Shown here in pieces: positions 42,290-51,385 of a stretch of DNA of 64,000 bases. The DNA is taken from the NCBI RefSeq assembly GCF_030817075.1, contig NZ_JAUSYU010000001.1:2108001-2172000 (forward strand). The letters are read 5' to 3'. This DNA is from Arthrobacter sp. V1I9 (GTDB lineage Bacteria; Actinomycetota; Actinomycetes; Actinomycetales; Micrococcaceae). The number at the start of each line of letters is the position of its first letter. Position 1 is the first letter of the stretch. A program made the position numbers and the translations under genes. The notes below the pieces were generated by a model. It did not search any database, was not told where the DNA came from, and saw only the letters and a list, made by a program, of their open reading frames with translations.

Positions 42290-42327
42290 GGCCACGGGCG
42301 ATCACAGGTTCGCAGAACGGAATCCCT

Positions 42328-42430
42328 GACGCTCTCTCATCTGATGCATGGTTATTGACAACGCTCGCTCACCTTCTTCTGGCAAGTGCGAGAGCGTTTT
42401 CCCAAAAGGTGCAGTATGTGAGAGAGCGTC
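42328..42430. repeat. Nested inverted-repeat element between rnd and the thiolase
   Basis: Outer arms GACGCTCTCTCA (42328-42339) and TGAGAGAGCGTC (42419-42430) are perfect. Inner arms AACGCTCGCTCAC (42360-42372) and GTGCGAGAGCGTT (about 42386-42398) are near-perfect. All four share the core ACGCTCTC, so the 103-nt piece folds as two related stems; it resembles a REP-like intergenic element. Confidence 0.75.
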
Positions 42431-42456
42431 CCCCTTATCCCGGCCTTGCCACCTAA

Positions 42457-42472
42457 GTTACTCGCGAGTAAC
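42457..42472. promoter_or_regulatory. Perfect 16-bp palindrome, likely operator of the beta-oxidation genes
   Basis: GTTACTCGCGAGTAAC lies 78 nt before the thiolase start. Size and symmetry fit a TetR-type regulator of fatty-acid degradation; the regulator is not in the window and the link is inferred. Confidence 0.65.
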
Positions 42473-42549
42473 ATCGGAAGTATTGCCGTTCAGCTGCCTG
42501 CCCGCCCTGCGGCAGGTGCTGACGCCTACGTCTCGATGAGGAGTTATAC

Positions 42550-43833
42550 GTGAGCCACAACGGAAGCAGCGCGTCCAACCGCACTGTCCGGGACGTCGTT
42601 TTTGTCGACGGCCTCCGCACACCCTTCGGCCGGGCAGGAGAAAAAGGCATCTACGCCGGCACCCGGGCCGACGACCTGATAGTTAAATGCCTCCGTGAGT
42701 TGTTGCGGCGCAACCCATCGCTGCCGCCCGAACGCATCGACGAAGTGGCCATCGCGGCCACGACCCAAAGCGGCGACCAGGGCCTGACGCTAGGACGGAC
42801 AGCAGCCCTCCTTGCCGGACTCCCCAGGACCGTTCCCGGCTTCGCCATCGACCGCATGTGCGCCGGAGCCATGACCGCTGTTACCACCACCGCCGGCGGA
42901 ATCGGTTTCGGCGCCTACGATGTGGTGATTGCCGGCGGCGTTGAACACATGGGCAACCACCCGATGGGCTCGGGAGCGGACCCCAACCCGCGGTTTATGT
43001 CTGAGCGGCTCGTGGATCCGGCAGCGCTGAACATGGGCAACACCGCCGAGAACCTGCATGACCGCTTTCCCTCCATCACCAAGGAGCGGACCGACGCCTA
43101 CGCAGTGGCGTCGCAGAAGAAGTTTGATGAAGCGCGCCGCGACGGCCGGATCCAGCAGGACCTGGTGCCCGTAGCGACCCTGAAGGCGGGCCAGGGCTGG
43201 ACCCTGAACACCGTGGACGAGCCACCCCGGCCGGGCACCACCATGGCTGACCTGGCCACCCTCCGCACGCCGTTCCGTGCCCACGGCCGTGTCACCGCAG
43301 GAAACGCCGCCGGCCTGAACGACGGCGCCACCGCTGCGATCCTGGCATCGGCCGAAACCGCCGCTGAGCTGCGGCTGCCGGTCCGTATGCGCCTGGTCAG
43401 CTACGCCTACGCCGGGGTGGAGCCTGAAGTTATGGGTATCGGCCCCGTTCCCGCCACCGAGAAGGCCCTGGCAAACGCAGCGCTGTCCATCGGGGACATC
43501 GGCCTGTTCGAAATCAACGAAGCCTTTGCCGTCCAGGTGCTGAGCTTCCTGGAACATTTCGGCATTGCCGACGACGATCCCCGGGTCAACCGCTACGGAG
43601 GAGCCATTGCGGTGGGCCACCCGCTCGCTTCCTCTGGAGTGCGGCTGATGAACCAGCTCGCCCGGCAGTTCGAGGAGGATCCCTCCGTGCGGTACGGCAT
43701 CACCACCATGTGCGTGGGACTGGGAATGGGTGCCACCGTCATCTGGGAGAACCCGCACCACGCCGACTACAGCGGGGCCCGGCAAGAAGGTCCGGCCGCA
43801 ACAACCGAAACCGTTTCCGAAGGAGCAGCATGA
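42550..43833 (+). CDS. fadA: Acetyl-CoA C-acyltransferase (thiolase)
   Basis: A 427-aa thiolase, the last step of beta-oxidation. The nucleophile Cys is in DRMCAGAM (about residue 101). GGAIAVGHPLASSG contains the His, and TTMCVGLGMG the second Cys. Start at GTG 42550 with GAGGAG upstream. The stop overlaps the next gene's ATG (ATGA), so the pair is co-translated and probably forms a trifunctional complex. Confidence 0.95.
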   Translation: MSHNGSSASNRTVRDVVFVDGLRTPFGRAGEKGIYAGTRADDLIVKCLRELLRRNPSLPPERIDEVAIAATTQSGDQGLTLGRTAALLAGLPRTVPGFAIDRMCAGAMTAVTTTAGGIGFGAYDVVIAGGVEHMGNHPMGSGADPNPRFMSERLVDPAALNMGNTAENLHDRFPSITKERTDAYAVASQKKFDEARRDGRIQQDLVPVATLKAGQGWTLNTVDEPPRPGTTMADLATLRTPFRAHGRVTAGNAAGLNDGATAAILASAETAAELRLPVRMRLVSYAYAGVEPEVMGIGPVPATEKALANAALSIGDIGLFEINEAFAVQVLSFLEHFGIADDDPRVNRYGGAIAVGHPLASSGVRLMNQLARQFEEDPSVRYGITTMCVGLGMGATVIWENPHHADYSGARQEGPAATTETVSEGAA

Positions 43834-46008
43834 GCGCCGCAGATTTTACCCAGCTTGCCGACCTCTTTCCCCACGAAACCGTGACGCACTCCTACGTCCA
43901 GGACATTGACCTGCCGGCGCCGGCGGGCAAGCCCAGCCCCGGCACGTTTGCCCTCATTACGCTGGACAACGGCTTGGACCACTCGAAGCCCACCACGCTG
44001 GGGCCGAACACGCTGGTGGAACTTGGCACCGTGCTCGAGGAACTCCGGGAACGGGCGCGCCGCGGCGAAATCGTAGGCGTCGGCGTCACCGGCAAGCCCT
44101 ACTACCTGGTGGCCGGCGCAGACCTTTCCACGGTCAAAACCCTGGACAAGCGCGAGCACGGATTGTGGATGGCCCAGCTCGGCCATGACGTTTACAGCAC
44201 TCTGGCCAACCTGGGTGTACCCAGCTTCGCCTTTATCAACGGCGCAGCACTGGGCGGCGGCCTGGAGATTGCCTTGCAGTCCACGTACCGCACAGTGTCG
44301 ACAGGAGCCGGCGCGCTGGCGCTGCCGGAAGCGTTTATCGGCCTGGTTCCCGGCTGGGGCGGCGTGTATATCCTCCCGCGCCTTATTGGCCCGGAAAACG
44401 CAGTGAAGGTCATGATCGAAAACCCCTTGAGCAACAACCGGACGCTGACGGGTCCCCAGGCCTTCGAGCTGGGCATCGCCGACGCCATGTTCGAGCCGGC
44501 GGATTTCCTGGAGCAGTCCCTTGCCTGGGCCGCGAGTGTCATCACAGGTGAGGCAACCGCGGAACGTGCCAACGCCGTCGACCCCGCCGATCCGGACACG
44601 GCAGCACGGTGGGCAGCCGCCGTATCAGCCGGGCGTGTGCTGGTGGAAGCCAAAACGTCCAATGCGGCACCCGCTCCGGCCAAGGTCCTGGACATCCTCG
44701 AGGCCAACCGCACCATGACCCAGCCGGAGTCCGCTGCGTTGGAGTGCGAAACCCTCGCCGAACTGATGCAGACCGACGAATTCCGTGCCACCGTGTACGC
44801 CTTCCTGGACCTGGTGCAGAAGCGGTCCAAGCGCCCCGCCGGCGCTCCTGACCGCAAGCTGGCCCGTCCGGTCACCAAAGTAGGGGTGGTGGGCGCGGGC
44901 CTTATGGCCAGTCAACTGGCTCTGCTCTTCGCCCGGCAGTTGAAGGTGCCCGTGGTGATGACAGACATTGACCAGGCCCGGGTGGACAAGGGCGTGGGCT
45001 ACGTCCACGCTGAAGTGGACAAGCTCCTGGGCAAAAAGCGCATCAGCCAGGAAGGCGCCAACCGCACCAAGGCGCTGGTGACGGGCTCCGTTTCCAAGGA
45101 CGTTTTCGCCGACGCCGACTTCGTCATCGAAGCCGTCTTTGAGGAGCTGAACGTCAAGAAGCAGGTGTTCGCCGAGCTGGAGGCGATCGTTACCCCGGAA
45201 TGCATCCTGGCCACCAATACGTCCTCGCTGTCCGTGACTGCCATGGCGGAAGACCTGCAGCACCCGGAACGGCTGGTGGGCTTCCACTTCTTCAACCCGG
45301 TAGCTGTGATGCCGCTGCTGGAGATCGTCCGCGCCCCGAAAACCGACGACGCGGTATTGGCCACGGCCTTTGAGCTGGCCAAGGCCCTGAGAAAGACCGG
45401 TGTACTGGTCAAGGATGCCGCTGCGTTCGTGGTCAACCGGATCCTGCTGCGGTTGATGGGTGAAGTCACGGCAGCCTTTGATGAAGGTACTCCCGCCGAG
45501 GGTGGCGGACAACGCCCTGCGCCCCATGGGCCTGCCGATGACCCCCTTCACCCTCGGCGCCATGGTGGGACTCCCCGTGGCCCAGCACGTCCAGGAGTCG
45601 CTGCATGCGGCCTTCGGTGAACGGTTCACGGTATCCGCGAATCTGCAGAAACTGATCGACAACGGCGTGAAAAGTCTGTGGGCTCCCGGCCAGGACGGCT
45701 CGCAGGAAATCCCCCAGTCCACGTTGTCCCTGATGTCCTTCGGGACCAACCCCTCCAGCTCGGAGGAAGTCCTGCGGCGCACGCAGGATGCCCTCGCCGG
45801 GGAAATTGGCCTGATGCTGGAGGAAGGGGTGGTGGCCGGACCGGAAGATATTGACCTCTGCATGATCCTCGGCGCCGGCTGGCCGATGTTCCTGGGCGGC
45901 ATCACCCCCTACCTCGACCGGGTTGGCGCCTCGGAACGGGTCAACGGCAGGCGGTTCCTCCCGCCGGGGGTTGCCTCACGGCCGGCAGGCCACCCCGCGG
46001 ACGTATAG
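43830..46008 (+). pseudogene. fadB: 3-hydroxyacyl-CoA dehydrogenase / enoyl-CoA hydratase, broken by one extra G
   Basis: The product is the multifunctional beta-oxidation alpha subunit, about 725 aa if repaired. The crotonase domain has INGAALGGGLEIAL and FIGLVPGWGGVY; the dehydrogenase domain has VGVVGAGLMASQLA, SLSVTAMAEDL and FHFFNPVAVMPLLE. After DEGTPAE the frame breaks at GGG (45500-45502); one base later it resumes as VADNALRPMGLPMTPF and runs through the second 3HCDH domain to the stop at 46008. Thus only the last 170 residues are out of frame. A single-base excess as in gltB and the SDR; possible assembly error. Confidence 0.9.
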
Positions 46009-46039
46009 TACAGCGGGCCCTTCACAGGCACACGCAGCG

Positions 46040-46070
46040 GGCTCCGTCCGGTACGCCGGACGGAGCCTTT
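46040..46070 (+). terminator. Terminator between fadB and the ECF genes
   Basis: GGCTCCGTCCG (46040-46050) pairs with CGGACGGAGCC (46057-46067), then TTT. It lies between convergent genes. Confidence 0.75.
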
Positions 46071-46088
46071 CGCGCGCAGGCGCCGGTA

Positions 46089-47636
46089 CTAGCTGCCCAG
46101 CAGCCGCCCGCCGTCGAGCATTAGCAGGCGGTCCGCCACCGAACGTGCATAGGGCACGTCATGGGTGACCAGGACGACGGCGGCACCGGCCGCTGCTGCG
46201 GAACGGACCGCGGCATCCAGAACAGCAAGGCCATTTCCGTCCAGGGCAACCGTGGGCTCGTCCAGGGCTATGACGGACGGGCTGCGGGCAAGGACCGTTG
46301 CCAGTGCCAGCAGCCGTTGTGATGAAGCAGGCAGCTCGGCCGGATGGTCGTGCGCGGAACCGGACAGGCCCACGGACGCCAGGGCTGCGGCGGTTCTTTC
46401 CGTCGCCTCGTCGGCGCCGAACCGCCGGCCCAAACCGAACCGGACCTCCCGGGCAGCAGTCCGTTCGAAGAGCTGGTCACGCGGGTTCTGGAAGAGCAGT
46501 CCCACGGAAGCGGCCACCTCGCCGACGGACACGCAGGCAATGTCCTCCCCGTTGACGTAAACAGAGCCGGCCGTGGGCCGCAGCAATCCGTTGAAGTGTC
46601 GCAGGAGCGTGGATTTACCCGCGCCGTTGGCTCCGGTGACGGCAACGATCTCCCCTGGCAAGAGCACCAGGTCAACCCCCTGCAGCACCGTGATGGGTCC
46701 CTGCCCGCCGGCACCACGGGCGGCCGCCCTGGCCTTCCTGCCGCGGCCCGGGTTGCCGTGGTACCCGAAGCCCACACCCCGGAGTTCCAGGACGGGTCCG
46801 GCAGCAGCCTGCTGACCCAGTGCTGCGCTGCCCCGCGCCGGCATTTTCAAGCTCGGCTGCATGGCCGGGCGCCGGATCGCGGCCGGCAGGCGTCCAGGCG
46901 CCGCGTGCAAATCCTTGGGTGTGCCGCTGGCGGTCACCGTGCCGCCGTCGAGGACTATCCACCAGTCGGCCTCGAGCAGCACCTCGTCAATCGCCTGGCC
47001 GAGGACGACGACGGCGGTCCCGCCAGTCACGAGCCTGCGCAGCAGGTGTGCCAGTTCGTCCGTCCCGGCTGCGTCAAGGGAGGCAAAAGGCTCGTCCAGG
47101 ACCAGGACGGCCGGCTCCGCGATGACAGCACAGCCGATGGCCAGGCGCCGCAACTGTCCACCGGAAAGCGTGCCAGGGTGGCGGTCCAGCAGCCCGTTCA
47201 GTCCGAGCAGGTCCGCGGTGCGCTTCACTGCTGCCTTCATTGCGGCCCGGTCCAGTGCTGCGTTTTCGAGACCGAAAGCCAGTTCTTCGGCCACGGTGGC
47301 ACTGACCGTGGACAAAGCGCTGGAGGCGTCCTGCGGGACGAACCCCACCCGTGCACCCCATTGGGCAGGGTTGAGCCGGGGATCGTCGGCGCTCCCGATG
47401 TAGTGGAGCCTGGTCCCCGCAAGTTCAAGGTGCCCGTGCAGGTTTCCGCCTGCCCCGGGTGACAGCCAGCCCGCCAGGAGCCTGCCGAGCGTGGACTTTC
47501 CGCTTCCGGAAGCACCAAGGATCGCCGTAAGGGTCCCGGGTGCAAAGGAGAGGTCCACCTCGCGAAGGACGGGCGTGTCCTCCTCATGGTACGTAAAGCT
47601 CCTGATACCCGCGCTGAGGGCAGTGGTGGAATGCAC
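46089..47636 (-). CDS. ECF transporter double ATPase
   Basis: A 515-aa protein with two ABC ATPase domains in one chain. Domain 1 (about 8-240): GASGSGKST, signature LSGGQLRRLA, Walker B VLVLDEPFASLD. Domain 2 (about 285-510): GANGAGKST, Walker B VIALDEPTVALD, but the signature is LPASSQRLLALA instead of LSGGQ, a form seen in other actinobacterial ECF ATPases. It should power the T and S subunits encoded just upstream. GTG start at 47636 abuts the ecfT stop. Confidence 0.92.
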   Translation of the reverse strand: MHSTTALSAGIRSFTYHEEDTPVLREVDLSFAPGTLTAILGASGSGKSTLGRLLAGWLSPGAGGNLHGHLELAGTRLHYIGSADDPRLNPAQWGARVGFVPQDASSALSTVSATVAEELAFGLENAALDRAAMKAAVKRTADLLGLNGLLDRHPGTLSGGQLRRLAIGCAVIAEPAVLVLDEPFASLDAAGTDELAHLLRRLVTGGTAVVVLGQAIDEVLLEADWWIVLDGGTVTASGTPKDLHAAPGRLPAAIRRPAMQPSLKMPARGSAALGQQAAAGPVLELRGVGFGYHGNPGRGRKARAAARGAGGQGPITVLQGVDLVLLPGEIVAVTGANGAGKSTLLRHFNGLLRPTAGSVYVNGEDIACVSVGEVAASVGLLFQNPRDQLFERTAAREVRFGLGRRFGADEATERTAAALASVGLSGSAHDHPAELPASSQRLLALATVLARSPSVIALDEPTVALDGNGLAVLDAAVRSAAAAGAAVVLVTHDVPYARSVADRLLMLDGGRLLGS

Positions 47637-48374
47637 CTAGCCTCCCGCCTGCCACAGCCGGGCCGCCACCGCAGCCACCGCGGCCAGTAGCAGAAGAATG
47701 CGCAGCAACCGCTCCAGGGACCGGTCCGGCACTTCCCGGTAGCTGGTGCGGGGGCCGGTGCTGCCGAAGCCGCGGGCTTCGAGCGCGGCGCCGCGGGTTC
47801 CCGCTTCCTCCACCAGCGCCGACACCAAGGGAACTGCCTGCAGCCGGAAAGCGGTAATCCGGTGCAGCAGGCCGTGGCGGATCACCAGCCCCCGCGCTTC
47901 CTGGGCCTGCCTGATGCGTTCCAGCCGGGACGCGGCGGCAGGCAGCAGGGTCAGGGTGGACGCCAGCACGAAGGCAATCCGGCCCTGGATGCCTTTCGCG
48001 GACAACGCCGCCACCAGGTCCGGAACGCTGACGCTGACGGAGAACACCAGGAGGGCCAGGACGGCTGCCGAGAGCTGCGCTGCCCGCTGGAGCGCGAAGG
48101 AAAGCCCTTCGGTGGTGACGCGCGCGGGGCCCCACGAGGCCAGCACGGTAAGCCCTTCCGGGAAAAACAGGCCGTGCAGGGCCAACAGCGACAAACACAG
48201 CGGCACCAGGACGGCAGCTGCCGCGGGCAGCAGCCGGCGGAGCGTACCGCACCAAGCCGAGAGACCCACCGCGGCCGCGATCACGGCGAGGGACAGCGGC
48301 CAGCTCGCCGCCGCCGTCGTAATGACTGCCGTACTGCCGGCAGCCGCGAGGGACGTCAGCGGATGCAGTCGCAT
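47637..48374 (-). CDS. ECF transporter T component
   Basis: A 245-aa membrane protein with about five to six hydrophobic segments. The two cytoplasmic coupling motifs are visible as QEARGLV and LEARGFG; these Ala/Glu-Arg-Gly helices contact the ATPase. Start at ATG 48374 (MRLHPLTS); a longer frame would overlap the S gene. Confidence 0.9.
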   Translation of the reverse strand: MRLHPLTSLAAAGSTAVITTAAASWPLSLAVIAAAVGLSAWCGTLRRLLPAAAAVLVPLCLSLLALHGLFFPEGLTVLASWGPARVTTEGLSFALQRAAQLSAAVLALLVFSVSVSVPDLVAALSAKGIQGRIAFVLASTLTLLPAAASRLERIRQAQEARGLVIRHGLLHRITAFRLQAVPLVSALVEEAGTRGAALEARGFGSTGPRTSYREVPDRSLERLLRILLLLAAVAAVAARLWQAGG

Positions 48375-48384
48375 GGCCAGGCGG

Positions 48385-49203
48385 TCAGGAGCCCTGTTCG
48401 GGCGCCTTGCCGGCCAGCACGGGGTGCCGCCGGACAAACGGGAACTGCAGGCTTGCGCGGCGGGGCAGGGCGTAGACCAACACAGCCACCACCGTGAACA
48501 CGATGGCTTTGTCCATGGGGTCGGAAATAAGGGCCTGCTTGGTGATGGCGGCCAGGAGGGTGTCCCCCATGGAACGGAAGGCGCTGACAATGGCTCCGGT
48601 GGCCACACCGGACGTGCCGCCGAAGACGAAGGCCGCCACCGGGGCCGAAACCACTCCACCGATGATCCCGGTGAGGAACCCGGCGACGGGCGCGAAGTAG
48701 AAACGGCGGAAGAGTCCGTAACGCGCAGCAAGGCCTGCGAGGCACCCGATCAGTGCCGCACCGGCAGCGAATGGCAGCACGGTGGGATTGAAGAACGACC
48801 AGACGATGCTGCTCAAGGCACCCGTTGCTGCGCCGGCCGCCGGACCGGCGAGGACCGCAATCAGTACCGTACCGATCGCGTCGAGGTAGAACGGGACCAG
48901 GGTGCTGCCCACGAACTGGCCAAGCACGATATTCAGCACCAGGGCCACCGGGATCAGCACGATGGTTGAGGGCGGCAGGGTAGGCAGCACAGCGACGACG
49001 AGCAGGATGGCGCCCACCAGGAAACCGGACAAGGCGATCAGGGCGGAGGCGCTTCCCGGCCCGCCGGTGATGTCCGCGGGCTGGTTGAGGACGAGGTAGA
49101 TGTAGGTGCCGGCGATGGCCACGGCGCCGAGGATTTCCAGTACGCGGCGTTTGCGGGCGGCGGCCGGTGCCGGGGATGGCAGCGTCAGGGAGGGCGATGA
49201 CAT
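48385..49203 (-). CDS. ECF transporter S (substrate-binding) component
   Basis: A 272-aa membrane protein with about six to seven segments and the stretch LVPFYLDAIGTVLIAVLAGP, typical of one S-component family. The substrate is not shown by the sequence. The operon context (nucleoside hydrolase directly upstream) suggests a nucleoside or nucleobase-related molecule, though vitamins cannot be excluded. Ten nt separate it from the T gene. Confidence 0.85.
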   Translation of the reverse strand: MSSPSLTLPSPAPAAARKRRVLEILGAVAIAGTYIYLVLNQPADITGGPGSASALIALSGFLVGAILLVVAVLPTLPPSTIVLIPVALVLNIVLGQFVGSTLVPFYLDAIGTVLIAVLAGPAAGAATGALSSIVWSFFNPTVLPFAAGAALIGCLAGLAARYGLFRRFYFAPVAGFLTGIIGGVVSAPVAAFVFGGTSGVATGAIVSAFRSMGDTLLAAITKQALISDPMDKAIVFTVVAVLVYALPRRASLQFPFVRRHPVLAGKAPEQGS

Positions 49204-49276
49204 GGAGTTCCTTCGGGGTGCGGACGGTCGGCCCGGGAATCCGGGGCCGGAATGGAACGCTGCTTATGTCACCTCG

Positions 49277-49298
49277 GCAGCTGCCGCCAGGCAGCTGC
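49277..49298. promoter_or_regulatory. Perfect hairpin in the leader of the ECF genes
   Basis: GCAGCTGCC and GGCAGCTGC with a four-base loop, 74 nt upstream of the S-component start and after the nucleoside hydrolase stop. It may be an operator or attenuator, or end part of the transcript. Confidence 0.45.
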
Positions 49299-49366
49299 GC
49301 CTGTCCGGTCCGTCGACTATTCTACCGCGGCTGCCCGGGCGCCCTCGCGAGGGGTCCCTGCCCCGC

Positions 49367-50392
49367 TCATCCGAGCCGCCGGGCCAGGCTGCCGACGGCG
49401 GACACCAGCTCGCGGAAGGCAGCGTCAGGATAGTTGGCGCACACCACCCGGGCGTTTGGCGCCTGGCCCCAGAGCCCCCGGAAGTCAGCCACCGTGGTGC
49501 CGATCAGCATCGGCGAGCCAGTCTCGACGTCAACGGTGGCGGGACGCGCCTCGAAGTCGAGGGTGCCGGCTGCGACGCCGGCGGCGAAGTAGTCGTGGAC
49601 GTGGGCAAGGTAGCCCTGGTCGTAGTGGCGGTGGAACTCGAAGTAGAACCGCAGCGCATCGGACAGGTGCCGTACCAGGATGTTGTCGGACGTGCTGCGC
49701 TGGCCCTCCGGCTGTTCCGGCAGCACCAGTTCGGGAACTTTCGCCCCGGACGCCTCTGCCAGCTGCCGGACATGTACGGGGTGCAGCTCCATCCGCTCGG
49801 TGGTGTCCAGGGAACACACAATCGGAAGCTTTTCCAGCGGCATGCCCTGAAAAGCGGCATAGACTTCCTTGGCCGCGTGCGGGTCCACGTGCGTGTTCCA
49901 CTCTGCGGTGGGCGTTGTATTGCCCTGGTGGTAGAAGCTGCCGCCCATAATCACCACCTTGGCCAGCAGCTCCGGCAGTTGCGGTTCCTGCCGCAGAGCC
50001 AGCGCAAAGTTGGTCAGGGGTGCGGTGATGAGGGCGGTCAGCTCCCCCGGCCGGGCCCGGGCGTGTTCCACCCACAGGTCGACGGCGTTGCGCGCCGACA
50101 CACTGCCGGCCGGTTCCGGCAGGACCGCGTGGCCGATGCCTTGGGGGCCGTGCGTTTCGGGAGTGGTCAGCAGCGGTATGGCCAGCGGTTCCCGCGCGCC
50201 GACGGCCACCTCCACCCCTTGGCGGCCGCACAGCTCCAGCAGCGCCAGGGTGTTGCGCGCCACCTGGTCCACGTCAACATTTCCCGGAGTGGCGGTGACA
50301 GAGACGAACTCCGTGTCCGGCAGGGCGGCAAGGTAGGCGAGGGCCAGGGCATCGTCAATCCCTGTGTCCACGTCCAGCAGGAAGGCGGTCAT
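49367..50392 (-). CDS. Nucleoside hydrolase (inosine-uridine type)
   Basis: A 341-aa enzyme that splits nucleosides into base and ribose. The Asp-rich calcium site DVDTGIDDALAL starts the protein, followed by MGGSFYHQGNT and EWNTHVDPHAAK. Length is normal. The start (ATG 50392) is 7 nt after the aldo/keto reductase stop; 163 nt further lies the ECF S gene. Likely in nucleoside salvage. Confidence 0.9.
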   Translation of the reverse strand: MTAFLLDVDTGIDDALALAYLAALPDTEFVSVTATPGNVDVDQVARNTLALLELCGRQGVEVAVGAREPLAIPLLTTPETHGPQGIGHAVLPEPAGSVSARNAVDLWVEHARARPGELTALITAPLTNFALALRQEPQLPELLAKVVIMGGSFYHQGNTTPTAEWNTHVDPHAAKEVYAAFQGMPLEKLPIVCSLDTTERMELHPVHVRQLAEASGAKVPELVLPEQPEGQRSTSDNILVRHLSDALRFYFEFHRHYDQGYLAHVHDYFAAGVAAGTLDFEARPATVDVETGSPMLIGTTVADFRGLWGQAPNARVVCANYPDAAFRELVSAVGSLARRLG

Positions 50393-50399
50393 GGCGGTC

Positions 50400-51377
50400 C
50401 TAGAACAGGGCCACCTTTGGAGCGGCCGGGAAGATGCTGTCCAGCTCCGCCAAGTCCTTTTCCGAGGGCAGCCAGTCCGCTGATTCCGCGTTCTGGCGGA
50501 CCTGTTCCGGCCTGGTGGCACCGGCAATGACGCTCGCCACGGACGGCTGGGCTGCGAGCCAGGAGAAAGCCACCTGGATCTCGTTCAGTCCGCGTTCCCT
50601 TGCAAAGCTGCTGAACCTGTCCAGCTGGTCCCAGTCGGCGTCGTGGACCAGGTGTTTGCGGGTGTGGCTGAGCCTGGAACCGTCCGGGGCGTGGCCGGGT
50701 GAGTACTTGCCGGTCAGCAGGCCATTGGCGAGGGGAAAGTATGGCAGGACGCCCAGGCCGAACTCCTCTGCGGCCGGCGTCACCTCAAGCTCGGCCCGGC
50801 GGTCCAGGAGGTTGTAATGGTTCTGGGTGGAGATGAAACGGGCACTGCCGAGTTCGCGGGCCACGTACTCCGCCTGCGCGATCTGCCAGCCGGCCCGGTT
50901 CGAATGTCCGATGTACCGGACCTTGCCGCTGGTAACGAGGGCATCCAGTGCCGACAGTGTTTCGTCAATGGGGGTCAGCGGATCAGGAGTGTGGAACTGG
51001 TAGAGGTCGATCCACTCGGTATCCAGCCTCCGCAGCGAGGCCTCCACGGCCTGCACGATGTAGCGGCGCGAGCCTCGGGCGCCGAAGTCTGCTCCGCTGG
51101 CGCCCTTCATGTCCATTCCGAACTTGGTGGCCACCACGACGTCGGCCCGCCTGTTGCCAAGGGCCTTGCCGAGCATCGTTTCGCTCAGTCCGGGTTCCCG
51201 GCCGTAGCTATCTGCGACATCGAACAGGGTGATTCCGGCATCCACCGCTGCATGGACGACGGCGTCGGTTGCCTCCTGCGACTCGGTGGCGGTATTGGCG
51301 CGTCCCAGGTTGTTGCAGCCGAGGCCGACAGTAGAGACGGTCAGGCCGGACTTTCCAACACGGCGGTACGTGGTCAT
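50400..51377 (-). CDS. Aldo/keto reductase
   Basis: A 325-aa NADPH-dependent barrel. Catalytic Asp and Tyr in FDVADSYG, Lys in VVATKFGMD, His in YQFHTPDPL; the cofactor-binding IAGATRPEQVRQN is near the C-terminus. The substrate is not known. TAGGAG precedes ATG 51377, and the gene is 8 nt after the preceding hypothetical. Confidence 0.9.
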   Translation of the reverse strand: MTTYRRVGKSGLTVSTVGLGCNNLGRANTATESQEATDAVVHAAVDAGITLFDVADSYGREPGLSETMLGKALGNRRADVVVATKFGMDMKGASGADFGARGSRRYIVQAVEASLRRLDTEWIDLYQFHTPDPLTPIDETLSALDALVTSGKVRYIGHSNRAGWQIAQAEYVARELGSARFISTQNHYNLLDRRAELEVTPAAEEFGLGVLPYFPLANGLLTGKYSPGHAPDGSRLSHTRKHLVHDADWDQLDRFSSFARERGLNEIQVAFSWLAAQPSVASVIAGATRPEQVRQNAESADWLPSEKDLAELDSIFPAAPKVALF

Positions 51378-51385
51378 TAACGCTC

